DNA of 64,000 bases from Myotis daubentonii (GCF_963259705.1 NC_081840.1:1317956-1381955), one strand, 5' to 3'; positions 11,635 to 24,295 are shown, numbered from the stretch's first letter. Numbers and translations are program-made. Notes: generated from the sequence alone by a model not told the origin.

Positions 11635-11764
11635 CATTGTTCCACTTATCTGTGCATTCATTGGTTGATTCTTACTAGTATCTGTTCTCTGACTAGGGAT
11701 TGAGCCCACGACCTTGGCGCATCAGGACGACACTCTGAACCAACTGAGCTACCAGGCCAGGGCT
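11572..11764 (-). mobile_element. Old tRNA-derived SINE with (GA)n expansion, minus strand
   Basis: The tail joins a pure (GA)n run of about 36 bp at 11597-11632. The head reads gaaccaactgagctaccagg and ends ccagggct, as in tRNA-derived SINEs. The body is unlike the main Ves type. Confidence 0.65.
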
Positions 11765-11935
11765 CCTAAATTTCAGTTGAATTTATCCTGTTTTAAAGCT
11801 TCTTTGGAGAATGTGGAACTTAATTTTTCTAAGGTGACTCTTAACGCCATTGGGATGGTGATGATCTCTCTAGCCTCCAAAAGTGCAGGGCCGGGCTTTG
11901 AAAACGGTTAGGGATTTGAGTGATGACATGGCCTG

Positions 11936-12008
11936 CCCCTCCCCCAGCCCCGCCCTCCCCCAGCCCCGCCCTCCCCCAGCCCCGCTCTCCCCCAGCCCCG
12001 CTCTCCCT
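11936..12008. repeat. 18-bp C-rich tandem repeat, about 4 copies
   Basis: Units of ctcccccagccccgccct repeat with few changes; the last two carry gctct instead of gccct. The G-rich complement could form G-quadruplexes. No gene function. Confidence 0.85.
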
Positions 12009-12832
12009 TGGGTAAACTCAGGCTCTGGACATGTTCCTGAGTCATTCCTAAGCGAGCAGCCCCTAGCCAGGGCTCCTTTTCTCCACTGCTTCATCGTCAA
12101 CCCTGGGCCTCTGCTGGCACCTGCTTTGAAATATCTCCGTTTTATTTTAGCCTTTTCTTTCCGTTTTCATTATCACCGGCCTAGGTGAAGCTCTCAAGCC
12201 CCAGACCTAAATGAACGCTTTTCTCACGTGCAGATTTAAATACCTCTGCCAGGTCTGTCTTAAACACTGCTTTTAATTTCATCGACTCGCCTTTTTCAAA
12301 AACCTCCACAATGACTTCATATTCTGTTGCTTTTCACCCCTTTCCCCACAACCTGTGCCCCAAACACACATCCCTTCCTCCTCCTTTCTTCCAAATATAA
12401 GGTTATATAACCATTTTTGTTTAAACTGATATTCATTGTTTATGTTGCTGTCATTAGGTGAATCTTAGGAAAGACAGGGGATTTTCGTTTTTATCGGAAA
12501 GAATTATTTTTTCTTTCCTTTAGCTTGGATGCCAATGCGCCGTCATGAATGTAGTCCCGGGTGTCTCGACGGAACTCCCCGGTGCAATCTGACCCCCGGG
12601 TGGTCTCGCGCTTTCCATCCTTGCAGAGCCTGTCATTTTTCTGGCCTTTCCACTTGCTCTCTAAGCTGCTGCTTAGCCTCCCGATACCAGCTTCTTTCCT
12701 GGCAGGAATTGGTGTGTCTCTCTGCCGAGTCCCCCTTTCTGGAGTTCATGCCTTCCTCCTGCGGGTGGCGTATGTCTTCTAGTGGTTTCCTGAGAAAGCG
12801 TCCATCAGAGATACATTTTGTGAGACCTAGCC

Positions 12833-13618
12833 CAGTGGTCGGCAAACTCATTAGTCAACAGAGCCAAATATCAACAGTACAACGATTGAAATTTCTTTTG
12901 AGAGCCAAATTTTTAAAATTTAAACTATCTAGGTAGGTACATTGTTACTAACTTAATTAGGGGACCCCTAAGCTGGCCTTTGCTAAAAACGTCCTCAATC
13001 TGATTGAGGTACGTTCGCTGAGGTTGACCCCTTCCAACTCCCCCATCCACACTCGTCTTGTGTCTTGTATACTTGTTTCGTCCATCTCCTTTCGTTTATC
13101 CTCTCTTTATGTCCTAACTATCTCAACATACAGGGCACCTAAAAAATGTTTCATTTTATAATAATAAAGCCACTAACACAAAATAATTACAATTCTTAAA
13201 TTGATGACAAAAATACCTGTAGGATTTGCAGCTGGTTGGAAAAATAGAGGTAACTTTATGCTTCGAGTAGGTACTTTTGTCACCTGCGTGCGATTTGCGG
13301 CTGCGACTAGCACTAACCACTGCACAATGAGACTGCTGACTGACTGGCTCACTCAACTCATGCATGAATCACGCCCCTCCCCTGCGCTGCGTATCCTGTG
13401 GCCCACCCGACCGACCGACCGACCGACACCCCCCACTTCTTCTAATGCCACTTCTTCAAAATAGACTTGCTCAGGCCGAAAACCGACTTCTGTGCATGGG
13501 CCAAGAAGTTGCAATCGCACTGTATGTGCGTGCCCGCACATGGTATTTTGGGGAAGAGCCACACTCAAGGGGCCAAAGAGCCACATGTGGCTTGCCAGCC
13601 GCGGTGTGCCGACCACTG
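12833..13618. mobile_element. Non-autonomous hAT-like element, 786 bp, intact 8-bp target duplication
   Basis: The ends are inverted repeats: cagtggtcggcaaactc at 12833 and the complement gtgccgaccactg ending at 13618. The 8-bp direct repeats acctagcc (12825-12832 and 13619-13626) are perfect, the hAT hallmark. The interior holds a (CCGA)n run at about 13407-13427 and no transposase frame. Confidence 0.88.
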
Positions 13619-13981
13619 ACCTAGCCTGTCTGAAAATGCCTTTTCTTTGCTCACACTGCAGTGACAATTTGCCTGAGTGTTGAATTCCAGGTTAGAAACC
13701 AGTTTTCCTCAGAAGTTTGAAAGCGTTACTCCACTGCTCTCTACCTTCCAGATTTGGTCCTGAGAAGCCTGAGACCTTGTGACTCCCAAGCCTCCATCTC
13801 TGAGGCTTGCAGGCCCTTCTGTTTGTTCCCAAGGCTCCTTGGTGGGGTGGCGGGGCTTTTGGCGGGGACACGGGTCCTTCAGATTTGGGGAACTTTTCTG
13901 TGTTATTTCTTGATAATCACTTCTCTGATTTCTCCATTCTAGCCTTCTTGATCTGTTATTCAGATGTTGGACCTTCTAGTG

Positions 13982-14173
13982 CAGCCGCGGATCCGGCCCG
14001 TTTGAAATGAATAAAACAAAACAAAAAAAAGTCCGTACCCTTTTATGTAATGATGTTTACTTTGAATTTATATTAGTTCACACAAACACTCCATCCATGC
14101 TTTTGTTCCGGCCCTCCGGTCCAGTTTAAGAACCGATTGTGGCCCTCGAGTCAAAAAGCTTTGCCCACCCCTG
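13982..14173. mobile_element. Non-autonomous hAT-like element, 192 bp
   Basis: It runs from cagccgcggatccggccc to gcccacccctg. The flanks ttctagtg (13974-13981) and ttctagcg (14174-14181) match at 7 of 8 bases, fitting an aged hAT target duplication. The cccacccctg end resembles the CAGGGGTGGG terminus common in mammalian hAT families. Confidence 0.7.
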
Positions 14174-14296
14174 TTCTAGCGTGTCCTGCTAATTTCCTTT
14201 TCTCCTACTCTCTTCCATTCATTATATATATATTTTTATTTATTTCCAGGAGAGGCCCTCAACTTTATCTTCTAGCTCTTATATTGAGGTTTTTTT

Positions 14297-14513
14297 TAAA
14301 AAAATATATTTTATTGATTTTTTTACAGAGAGGACGGGAGAAGGATAGAGTTAGAAACATTGATGAGGGAGAAACATCGATCAGCTGCCTCCTGCACACC
14401 CCCCACTGGGGATGTGCCCGCAACCAAGGTACATGCCCCTGACCGGAATCGAACCCGGGACCCCTCAGTCCGACGCTCTATCCACTGAGCCAAACTGGCC
14501 AGGGCTCTTACAT
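14297..14513 (-). mobile_element. Ves-type SINE, minus strand
   Basis: The full body runs from tattttattgatttttttac to caaactggccaggg. The flanks gctcttatattgag and gctcttacattgag form a 14-bp duplication with one mismatch. Confidence 0.88.
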
Positions 14514-14577
14514 TGAGTTTTTATTTCTGCCGTCATATGTTCCATTTCTAAGTGCTTTTGTCCTCAATATTTCTTTC

Positions 14578-14762
14578 TTTTCAATGTTTTTATTGATTTT
14601 AAAGAGAGGGAGAGAGAGAGAAACATCAAAGAGAGAAAGGCATGAACATTGACTGGTTGCCTCTTACGTGTCTCCTCCTGGAGGTCACTCCCCAGCCCGG
14701 GCTTGTGCCCTGACCCGACGACCTGGTGCCGCCAACACTCAGCCACCGACTCACGCGGGCTC
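14578..14762 (-). mobile_element. Old tRNA-derived SINE, minus strand
   Basis: Begins tttttattgattttaaagag, continues gaaacatcaaagagag and ttgactggttgcctcttac, with a heavily mutated tRNA head near 14730-14762. It lies only 65 bp from the preceding SINE. Confidence 0.65.
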
Positions 14763-15772
14763 GGGGTTTCTTTCTACAACGCCCTGTTTTGTTCCATGAA
14801 GGCAGTACCTTTTTGAGCGTTTCTTCTTGGCTAGAATTTGTTACTGATTTATGTGCGCACATTTATACTTCATAGACATTTTCTGCTTCCTGTGCTGTCG
14901 CTGTTCTGAGTCCTTTTCTCCTGGTTTCCACTTTGGTCTTTGCCTTTGATGTCAGAAGCCTTTGTCCAAATACCTGTGATTATTGGCTGTCTTTTCATCA
15001 TCATGAGCGGGCTGATTGGGAATTCTTTGTGCGTGGACAAGTTTTAAATGTTGTCTCACCTCGAGGAATAGGACGGGGACCTTGCCAGTTTGAGGGGATA
15101 GCACCAGAAGTTCTAACGTAACTCTTCTTAAGAGGCTTGTCAGTTTCCACAGAGAGGGGTTTCCCTCTCCTGCTTGGGTGGTGAGGCGTGTGGCCTGCGC
15201 CCAGCTGCCAGCTTTCTGGGAGGGTGGGGTGAGTGGTGTGGAGGGCGGAGGAGGTCTGGGCATAGCTGCTGCTGCAGGCTTGAGTCACACGTGTTTTCTG
15301 TCCATTACTGTTTAGGCCCCCAGAGATCCCGGGGCTGCTGCTGAGCTCCGACATTACCCCTGCCTCACACAGGGGTAACTTCCGGTTGCTAGCTTCGCTT
15401 CCCCCTGCTCAAAATTAAGTTGACATTTCTGGTCTGCTGTCATCTGTCATCCATTCATTCAAGTGTTTTTAAGGACTTAAAGATGTGCCAGGCACTGCAG
15501 TGGTGAATGGACTCCGGAAAAGGAGAAGTCAGCAGAGGAGAGTGACGAAACAGCCTCTTTCTCGGAGCTCAGTCATCTGCGAGCTCAGGAGCCGTGGGCT
15601 ACATTTTAGTGGGGGTTTTGCAGCCAGAGATAAGCTGGGCGTTCTGTACACTGTGCTAACTGGAAGGTGCCCCGGGGTTTACCCCAGTTTCATCTCTAGG
15701 TAACGTTCGAGTGTAGAGTTACTAGATCCTTGATTTGGATGTACTGCCATTTCTATACTTATTTACTGGAAA

Positions 15773-15912
15773 CGAGAGGCCCGATGCACGAAATTCGTGC
15801 AAGGAGCTCGGCCCTCGCAGCCCCAGCTGCCTCGCCCCCCCCCCCCCCCCCCCCCCGTCTGGAAGGTCGTTCTGTTGTTTGGTCTAATTGCACATTAGCT
15901 CTTTATTCTATG
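15773..15912 (-). mobile_element. Short HeliBat-type Helitron fragment with a 22-base C run
   Basis: The 3' hairpin is visible on the plus strand as gatgcacgaaattcgtgcaa next to a terminal CTAG decayed to CGAG. The opposite end reads tgcacattagctctttattc. The middle is mostly deleted and contains an uninterrupted C run at 15835-15856. Confidence 0.7.
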
Positions 15913-16590
15913 GGTACTCCTCCAGTAGAGGAGGAATGGGAATAGGGAGGCAGGCTTTTCCCTGGTAACTGCAGGGCATTGGAAGGGAGGGAGGGGAGAA
16001 AGGGCCACGTATGAAGGAGGGGAGTGGCGTGCTGGCTGCTCTGAAGGCAGGTAAAAGGTGTCTGGAAAGTGCTTCCGGGCAGGAGGCGGGCGGCCTCCGG
16101 GGGGGGGGGGCTAAGGTGCTGGGCTGTGCCTGTGGACAGTGCAGCGTGGGGAGGTCGGGATGGGGTTTGTGACCCAGGCCTGCGCGTAGGAACTTCATTG
16201 GCTGGTTCTGTAGCTCCAGAGCTTTTTCTCCAGAGCAGGAAGAATCGCTCATTTAAAATAAAGCGCAGAGTAAGCAATGTTCTTGCCACTCATAATTTTC
16301 TAAAAACACAGAGAAATGAAATGCAGAGGTAAATGGCCTCCTTAACCGTGACACGCAGACCACATTGGCAGGCTGTTGCTCAGTTGTGCTTTATCCCTGT
16401 CCCCCTCATTTTGTTTAAAAACTTTAAATCGGGCTGATTTTATTTTTTTAACCTATACATTATTTTAACTTGAAATAGCATTTGTGTTGATTCTTCACTA
16501 TTCAGAAAGATGTTGATTTTATAATGAATGTGTATGCAGCAGTCCTTACAAAATAATTTTGCAGCTCTGTCACAAATGGGCTTCTTTCTT

Positions 16591-16745
16591 TCTTTTTTTA
16601 AAAATATATTTTATTGATTTTTTACAGAGAGGAAGGGAGTGGGATAGAGAGTTAGAAACATTGATGAGAGAGAAACATCGATCAGCTGCCTCCTGCACAC
16701 CCCCTACTGGGGATGTGCCCGCCACCGAGCCAAACTGGTCAGGGC
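16591..16745 (-). mobile_element. Ves-type SINE with internal deletion, minus strand
   Basis: The body is typical, but the segment between ggggatgtgcccgcc and gagccaaactgg is missing, removing the B-box part of the tRNA head. The flanks tgggcttctttctt (16577-16590) and tgggcttttttctt (16746-16759) are a 14-bp duplication with one mismatch. Confidence 0.82.
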
Positions 16746-18069
16746 TGGGCTTTTTTCTTATCTAACCCAGTATTTGAAGTTAGGTTGTTCAAAGACTTGA
16801 CGTTTTGGTAATCTGGTGAAATAATATGTTAAGAGGGTTATTGAACAAAAACAAGTTGTCACCAATATTTGAGAGAAAAGTAAATTGAGTTATACAGCTA
16901 ATTGTTTATTTTAATGAAAAAGAAAGGTTTCTTTGCCATTTTCAATTATCAAATGATTCCTACTGTTTACTTACTTATTTTTGGTAATAGCTTCATTGAG
17001 ACATAAGTCATATGTAATCTACCTGTTTCAGTTGTATAACGCGGTGGTCTTAGGGTATAGTTGTGCAGCCATCTCCCCTGTTCCATTCCAGAACATTTTC
17101 ATCACCTCAAAACCCCTGTGCCCTTTAGCACCACCCCAGCTCCTCCTCCCCAGCCCTCAGCAGCCACTAATGTACTTTTATTATGTAGTTGTCTATTTTG
17201 GATATTTCCTGGGAAGGGGGTCATATATCACGCGACCTGTTGTGCCTGGATTGTTTCGCTTAGCATAATGTTTTCAAGGATATGTCTGTATCTCATTCCT
17301 CTTCATTGCTGAGTAATTCTCGGTTACACGGGCAGTCCACATTTTGTTCATCTGTTTATCAGTGGGTGAACATTGGGGTTGTTCCTACCTTTCGTGTATG
17401 CTAATGCCGCATGAACATGCATGTGCAGGTCTTATTCATGGGCGTGCTTCCGTTTTCCGTGGGTGCGTGTCTGGGAGGTGCTGGGTCCTGCGTGGTGAGC
17501 GTTTGAGGAGCTGCATGCAGCTTGTTCCCACGGCCGCTTTCCCTGGTCAGCACGTCAGGGCCCCCAGCAGCACGTGAGGGTCCGGCTTCTCCACATCCTC
17601 CTCAGTCCTTACTGTCTTCTTAGTCTTGTCCGTGGGTGCGGACAAGATGCGTGTGCTTTGGCCTGCCTTTCCTTCAGGCTAATAATGCTGAGCCTCTTCC
17701 CTTGTGTTCATTGGTCACTGGTGTGTCATTGTAGAAACGTCTGCTGGTCCGTTGTTCATTTCTGTGTTGCCGTTTTGTTGCGTTCTCAGAGTTCCTTACA
17801 TATTCTGGATACAAGCCTTCATCAGCCTGTGATTTGCAAATATTTTCTCTTGTCCTATGGATTTCTTGATGGTTTCCTTTGAAGCAAAAGTTTTTAATTT
17901 TGATGAAGTCCAGTTAAATTTTTTGTTGTTGCTTTAATTGTCATATCTGAGGATACATTGCCAAATCCAACGTCACAAAGATTTATACCTATGTTTTCTT
18001 TTAATATTTTATAGTTTCTCTCTTATATTTAGGTCTGTGATCCATGTTGAGCCCATTTTTATTTATTTT

Positions 18070-18276
18070 TAAAATATATTTTATTGATTTTTTACAGAGA
18101 GGAAGGGAGAGGGATAAGAGAAACATTGATGAGAGAGAAACATCAGTCTGCCTCCTGCACACCCCCTACTGGGGATGTGCCCACAACCAAGGTACATGCC
18201 CTTGACCGGAATTGAACCCAGGACCCTTGAGTCCGCAGGCCGACGCTCTATCCACTGAGCCAAACCGGTTAGGGCT
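18070..18276 (-). mobile_element. Ves-type SINE, minus strand (first of an adjacent pair)
   Basis: A well-kept copy ends gccaaaccggttagggct. It lies directly against the next SINE, apparently inserted in that element's A-rich tail. The L1 target sequence ccatttttat appears outside the pair at 18051-18060 and 18501-18510. Confidence 0.85.
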
Positions 18277-18284
18277 ATTTTATT

Positions 18285-18495
18285 TTTTTAAATATATTTT
18301 TATTGATTTCAGAGAGGAAGGGAAAGGGAGAGAGAGAAACATCAATGATGAGAGGGAGTCACTGATCAACTGCCTCCTGCAGGCCCCTACCTGGGACTGA
18401 GTCCGAAACCCACTCATGTGCCCTTGACCGGAATCGAACCTGGGACCCTTCAGTCCTCGGGCCTACGCTCTGTCCACTGAGCCACACTGGCTAGG
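18285..18495 (-). mobile_element. Ves-type SINE, older subfamily, minus strand (second of pair)
   Basis: The body reads agagaggaagggaaaggg, atcaatgatgagaggg and cactgatcaactgcctcctg, differing from its neighbour at diagnostic places. It was probably the first insertion into the L1. Confidence 0.82.
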
Positions 18496-18763
18496 CGGTT
18501 CCATTTTTATATATGGTGTGAGACAGGGAGTCCACAGTCATTCTTTGCATGCGGGTGCTCTGTTGTTCCAGCACCATTTGTGGAAGAGACTGTTCTTTCC
18601 TCATGGAATAGTCTTGGCATCCTTGTCAAAATCAGTTGACCGCATAGGTGTATGGCTTCTTTCTGGATGCTAATAATTTTCGTTTTCCTGATTTATTTGT
18701 TTCTTTTGGGGTCGGTTCTTTGCTTACCTTGGAACTTTTTCTAGTGATTTTCCTTTCTTCTTT

Positions 18764-18925
18764 TTTAATATATATTTTTATTGCTTTCAGAGAGGAAGGA
18801 AGTGGGAGAGAGAGATAGGAACATCAATGATGAGAGAGGTTCATTGATCGGCTGCTTCCTGCACGCCCCACACTGGAGATCGAGCCCGCAACCGGGCATG
18901 TGCCCTGACTGTGAATCAAACCCTG
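18764..18925 (-). mobile_element. Truncated Ves-type SINE, minus strand
   Basis: The tail and body are present (tttttattgctttcagagag through ccctgactgtgaatcaaac) but the distal tRNA head is lost near 18925. Confidence 0.72.
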
Positions 18926-21900
18926 ATTGTATTGCAAGTTTAGTGAGGCTTAAGATATTATATTTATTATCCGAGAAAAATATTCTCCAGTAAAATGAAC
19001 TTTAAATGTTTTTAAAACAAAGTCTGGTGTGGAGAACTGTAACTAGTTTTTCATGCCCCCAGAGTGTTCTCAGCACCGCCTTGGAAAGGGCGTCTTTAGG
19101 TAAACATTTAGCAATAAGAGCGCGGAGGTACACCTCGTACAGGCAGAGGGCAAAGTCCTGCTGGAGCGGTGATTCTAATCAGATCCGGGATGCGCAGCGG
19201 TTATGCCGAGTGCTGGAACCATTAGTCACGCCAGCCCTGCGGAGTCGGTACAGATCTTACCAGCTCGTAACTGCTTTATGACCCAGAAGAATGCCAGCAG
19301 TGAAACAGGCTCCTAACCAGTGCCCTGGCATGTGGCAGACTCTCGTGCCCAGATCCGCGTCCGGGAGGAAAACTACTGTGCGGCTTCGGATGAGAGCTCG
19401 CAGCACGTGGAGCCGGTCGCTCTGGTTTGAGTATTTGTAAAAGGAAACTCATTTCTCAAAAATGTTCAGCCTCGTATCTGTTGCCAGGCCCTCGGCTATC
19501 CCCCATGAGCTGTGCAGTAGCGGGGACTCGGGTAGGAAGATGGCACTGCCCTTTTGGAGTGGCGTGACCTTTTCCTGTTGATATTCTTTATTTTTGTAAT
19601 CGTCCCCTATAAAGTGGTGACAGTTTCTTGTTACAGATGTTTAATTTTTTTATGATAGGAGTTTCAGACACCTGAAGAGTAGAGAGAGAACCCCCGTTCC
19701 AGTCACCGTCTCAGCAGTTGCCAAGGCCTGGTCAGCCTTGCTTCCTTTTTCCCCTTCTCCCCAAGAGGGTATTTAGAGATAACCCCTGGCCATGTCGTCG
19801 CATTGGTAAATGTTTCCATACACACTGCAAGGACACAAGGGCTTTCTTTAAAAACAGCCGTGATAACATGATGACATTAAACCCCACAGTACAATCAGGT
19901 AGCCATGGTTTAAATGCCCCCTTTTTGTTGTTCTCGCCGATTTGTTCTCTGCTGCACGTGGCATTGGTGTGGAGCCCCCTCGTTCCCCTTTCACCCCGGC
20001 TCCTTCCTCCTTTCTTTCTGCTGTTTGCTGTGGAAGGAACCAGCCATTTTCCTGTCCTGCTGATACCATTTCCTTATTCCTAGTGTTTTCCTAACAGGAC
20101 ACATTTGGCTGTTAATAAATCCTTCCTATACTTTTGGCCCAGGATACTTTTGTGGGGAAGAGAGCTATTTGGGGATTTAATTGTAAAAATGAGGTATTTC
20201 TTGTTCCATTTGAGATGTAATCTGTACACGCTGTTGGGAGGTGTTTCCTGTCAGGGCAGGACTTGCTTAAGGTCCTGAGTGTGGGCTGGTGCCCGGCTGT
20301 GGCGGGGTCAGTGGTTCACGTTCCAGGCGGCGGAGCCCGGCTGGGGCGGGGCGGGCATCACCTCCCTTCCTCTCCCAGCACGAGCCCGGCCCTGGGGCCC
20401 GCCCTTCCTCCTGGAGCCCCGAGGTTGATTCACCCCGACCCCCGCGCCCCCCGCGCCCCCCGCGGGGCATATTAATGAACCCCGGACATTTAAGGAGCTG
20501 ATTAACGTTTTAGCTAAAACCCTTCCCCTTCCCCATGCTTCACATTGGCTTCTTCAGCTTTTCCCTGTTCATGTCTTCAGCCCTTCCTGTAGGGAAATGA
20601 GCCCTTTTCTGTGTTGCTTTTCTCAGTTTGCCTTTTGTCAGCACTTGCTGGTGTTTTGTGCTGAGTTTATTACACAGTGGAAGTGAGTGGCTCCGGGGCC
20701 TGAGTGTCCGGGGTCTCCTGCTGCCCCTTCTCACTGAATGGCCCTGCTGTGGGCTGGATGGCGGCTGGGCTAGTCTCACCAGCCACGTCCACAGCCGTGG
20801 AGGGGGACAGTGCGGCGTGGCCCTCTGTGGGAGGGTCACCTCTGGTCTGGAACGGAGTGGGGCAGCAGTTGGCCGGACGGCCCGGAGGCCTGGGAGTCGG
20901 GACAGTGGTGAGAGGTTTGCTGGAGGGTAGGGGTCAGGGAAGACTGGGGCGCAGACCACCCTTGCCGGGTGGAAGCCATCAGGAAATGGAAGGAGGTGTG
21001 GCCAGCTGTGTGCTGGGGAAGTCACTGCTGTCTGCGTGCTGCGGGTGGCAGCCCGGCCACCCCTCGCTTCACTCCGGCTGTGGCGAGTGGTTCTGGGGCT
21101 GGTCCCATTGACACCTGCACACAATGTCACACCGTTAGCCTGGTGGCCTCGAAGGCACATTCGGGCAGCTGTCATCTCCTCAGGTCGTCCTGCACCCCAC
21201 CCTTTGTCCAGCCGCGTACCCAGCTTGGGCCTTCCACGGCGGTGCTCCCCGGGGACACCGGTGCTTGGTCTCCTGCTGTCCGGGCAGCCCGGAGCCCCGG
21301 GGGCTGTCTGTGGGAGGAGGGCTGGGCAAGCCCCGTGTGGCCGGTGATGCCAGGAGCTTGCTGGAGCCATGGCAGTGGACAGGGCTTTGGGGCTGGTGAG
21401 GGGCTCAGGTAGACCAGACTGGCTGCTGTCCCTCCTCTGCACCCCTCACCAGGACCCTCGCTGGGCCGGCGACTGTGACCTCTGAGCCGCCCTGAGCTGC
21501 CGTCACCTCCCTGGCCCTTTGCTGCGAGGCTGCAGAGGCTCGGACCCGGGCCGGGTTCGGTGCGTGTGGACCTGTGGGACGTGTCCTAATAGGGAAGTCG
21601 CGGTCATTCTCCTGCTCTGCTCACCCTGGGGCTGGCGTGTCGGGGCCGGCAGGCTGTGAGTGTGTCTGTGCTGGAGGAAGTGGGGGCGCCGTGGGGGACC
21701 GCAGACGGCCCGCGACAGCAGAGGGGGCAGAAGTGAAAGAGGTGGCGCCTCGCGGTCCTCCGTGTCCGTGAGAAGCACCCGCTGCTCTGAGCGCCCAGGG
21801 AGCATCCTAGGCGACCTTGTCCCGGGGCTCAGCTGTCTGCACAGTGACCCGCGGTTCAGGGGACCCCGCATTTGTCACATTGCTCTGGGAAAACACGTAA

Positions 21901-22498
21901 TGTGAGGCAGGTCTCACCTGTGACCTCCTCACCTGTGACCTCCTGGTTGTTCCCTGGAAACACTGGGATTGATTGACATTCGTGAGGACTTTAAGTGGGA
22001 TCTTACGCTTTTTAGTCTTTGAGTTGAACTTAAGAAAAATGAGGCTTGCTTGTCCACCTCAGGGCGGTGCCCCGTTGTCCTGTGGCGGCTCTCGGCTCTC
22101 GGCAGGGCCAGCTCCGCGGGGCGGGGCGCTCCCTGCTGGGGGCAGCCAGGCCTAGAGCTCCGTGTGGTGTGGAAGGCCTTCCGGACACCAGTGGTCATGC
22201 AAGCCTTTCCTCACTGAAGGGCTGGGTCAGGGAGAACGCAGCTCCGGCTGCCTGGCGCACAGCGCAGACTTCACAAAGCCAGCGTCCTGTTTGAAGTGTT
22301 AAACATTTGCCAGCCGGTCAATGAGATTTCATTGATTTGTGGAGCTCTTGTCATTTGTCTGATTAGTGGGTCTCATCTCTGGCAAATAGTGGGAAGAGGA
22401 CCCGCTTGCCAAGCCACAAGGAACCAGAGTGAGACCTAAAGTCTTACTTAAAACCAGCTTCCTTCCTGTCCATTGATTAACTTCTAGTGTGGACGGAA

Positions 22499-22656
22499 GG
22501 CCCAGCTGGCGTGGCTCGTCCCAGGCGCCGCAAGCTCCCCGATTGGATTCCTGGTCAGGGCACAGGCGGGGCTGGGGGCTTGATCCCTAGCAGGGGGCGT
22601 GCAGGAAGCAGCTGATCGGTGTTTCTCATGGATGTTTCTTTCTCTAAAAAAAAGAA
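22499..22656 (+). mobile_element. Diverged tRNA-derived SINE, plus strand
   Basis: A shortened copy: ggcccagctggcgtggctc, then gattcctggtcagggcaca, gcgtgcaggaagcagctgat and a short A-rich tail. The pyrimidine-rich part is much reduced. Confidence 0.68.
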
Positions 22657-24094
22657 GGGTGGGGAACCCGGAAGACACCCTTCTCCTCGTCTTCGTGTCT
22701 GCGTTATTTTGTGTGTGTTTCATTCCTTTATGCTGACATTTTTATGTTACTGAAAAAATACTGAGCACAGAGGGCTTGCTTTCGTATTGTAGCAGAAGCA
22801 CCTCCGAAATGCATGGGTTGGCTCAGTTGGATAATGTGACATACCATTTAATGGGGACAGTGGGGCTGCCCGGACAGCCTCCAACTGAGTTGATGTTCAA
22901 ATAAATGACAGTTGATGTGAGGGAAGCCCTTTACCACATCCACACGGTTTCTGCTCCTTTATAAGCCCTTTTTCAAAAAGCACACACAGAAAGCAAACTA
23001 GACTCTGCTGTGCATCCGTGAGCATTGTAATGAGGTGCCGTTTCCCCCCTGGGCTTGGCCTCGGCGGCCGGGTCAGGGCCTTGGACACGGTCCGCGGGTC
23101 TCGGGGAGCAGCGGCCTCGGGCAGGCGCGTGTCCTGAGGATGGCGCTGGTTCTTTTCTGCGCTCAGAACCGCGGCCTTGACCGTCACTAGAGTGACTGTG
23201 AAGACTCATCTCACGTGAATGCTCTTCTCTCCACAATCACATCTGCCCCTGGGGCTGCAGTCCAGCTTTCTTTGTAGCCGCAGGTATCTGGTATAGAATT
23301 AGGTTCTAGAAGATTCCTATAATTTTGGTAGAATCCGATTTGCTTTTTTCTTCCGGGGACATTTATTCCCTGTGCAAAACACAGCGCTTGTCACGAAATT
23401 CAGTGAAAGCTCGACGGGATTTTGGACACGAGAGGATTGCCCACAAGAACGTTCCCGGTCGGTCCTGGGGGATGGATCACCCCTGGCTCGGGGCGGTGAT
23501 GAATGGTGAGGAAGTGGTCGCTACAGCCGGTGTAGGGCTTGCAGGTAGGCTCCGGGGCCTCAGGATGTGTGCTAGATTTTTTCTTATTCCCTGGCATAGT
23601 TTTGTCCTAGAGTTTTCTAATTCAGCATGTTTAGAAGTAAATAGCAGTCCTGTTGGACAGGAATCCCACGTCCTGTGTCCAGACAGGAGAGTGAGTGGTG
23701 CGCACAGCATGAGCACGGAATGTGAGGAAGGGTGGCTGAGAAGCCGTCTCGGAGCAGTGGGCCTGTCCCTGACACTGGGTCCGCGTCTGAGCGCTCCGGG
23801 CTGTAGGGCTGGGCAGGGAGCGACCTCGCTAAGTTCCTTGGTGCCGGTGGAAGAAAGTAGTGAAAGAAGTGGTGGAAGGCCTAGAGCTGTGGGCGGGGGG
23901 AAGGCTGGCCGGGTGAGCACGGAGGTGTGGGCTGCGGGACGGGTGTGGGCTGCGGGACCGGTCTGCCCTCGCAGCAGCAGCAGCGGAGCCCGCCCTGCAG
24001 ACAGGTGTGTGTCCTGCAGCACGTTCCTGTGGGGAAGGAGTCGGGGTGGAGCACAGTCTTCCTGTGACCAGGCCTGACCTCAGCATGACTAATG

Positions 24095-24295
24095 GCTCTG
24101 CGTGTGGACACAGTGCACTTGCTCATGGTTATGTCCACTGTCACATTCAATCCTCCCAGTGACCCCCAATCCCAGGATTGTCCCTGATTCACCGAGGACA
24201 TGAGCTCAGATTAAGCATTTTGCACCAGGAGCAGGGCGGCGATGTCTGGCCCCAGTGCCTGCTCTCAGCCAGTGTGTCTGCTGCTTCATTTCAGT
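24095..24295 (-). mobile_element. Probable MIR, minus strand
   Basis: Traces such as cacattcaatcctcccagtg, gattcaccgaggacatgagc and ggatgtctggc-like spacing follow the MIR order read in reverse. Divergence is high, as expected for this ancient family. Confidence 0.45.

Larger units (their letters stand above)
16981..18670 (-). mobile_element. L1 3' fragment, minus strand, interrupted by two SINEs
   Basis: The plus strand shows the reverse complement of ancient L1 3' sequence: gcttcattgagacataagtc, catcacctcaaaacccctgt, tccttacatattctggatac, gcaaatattttctcttgtcc, ccagcaccatttgtggaaga. SINEs occupy 18070-18276 and 18285-18495. Coding remnants are broken. Confidence 0.8.

Noticed and set aside
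20540..21442. 300-codon minus-strand frame in intron 1
   Set aside because: No motif, low-complexity composition, and no splice or promoter signals; matches chance in GC-rich DNA.
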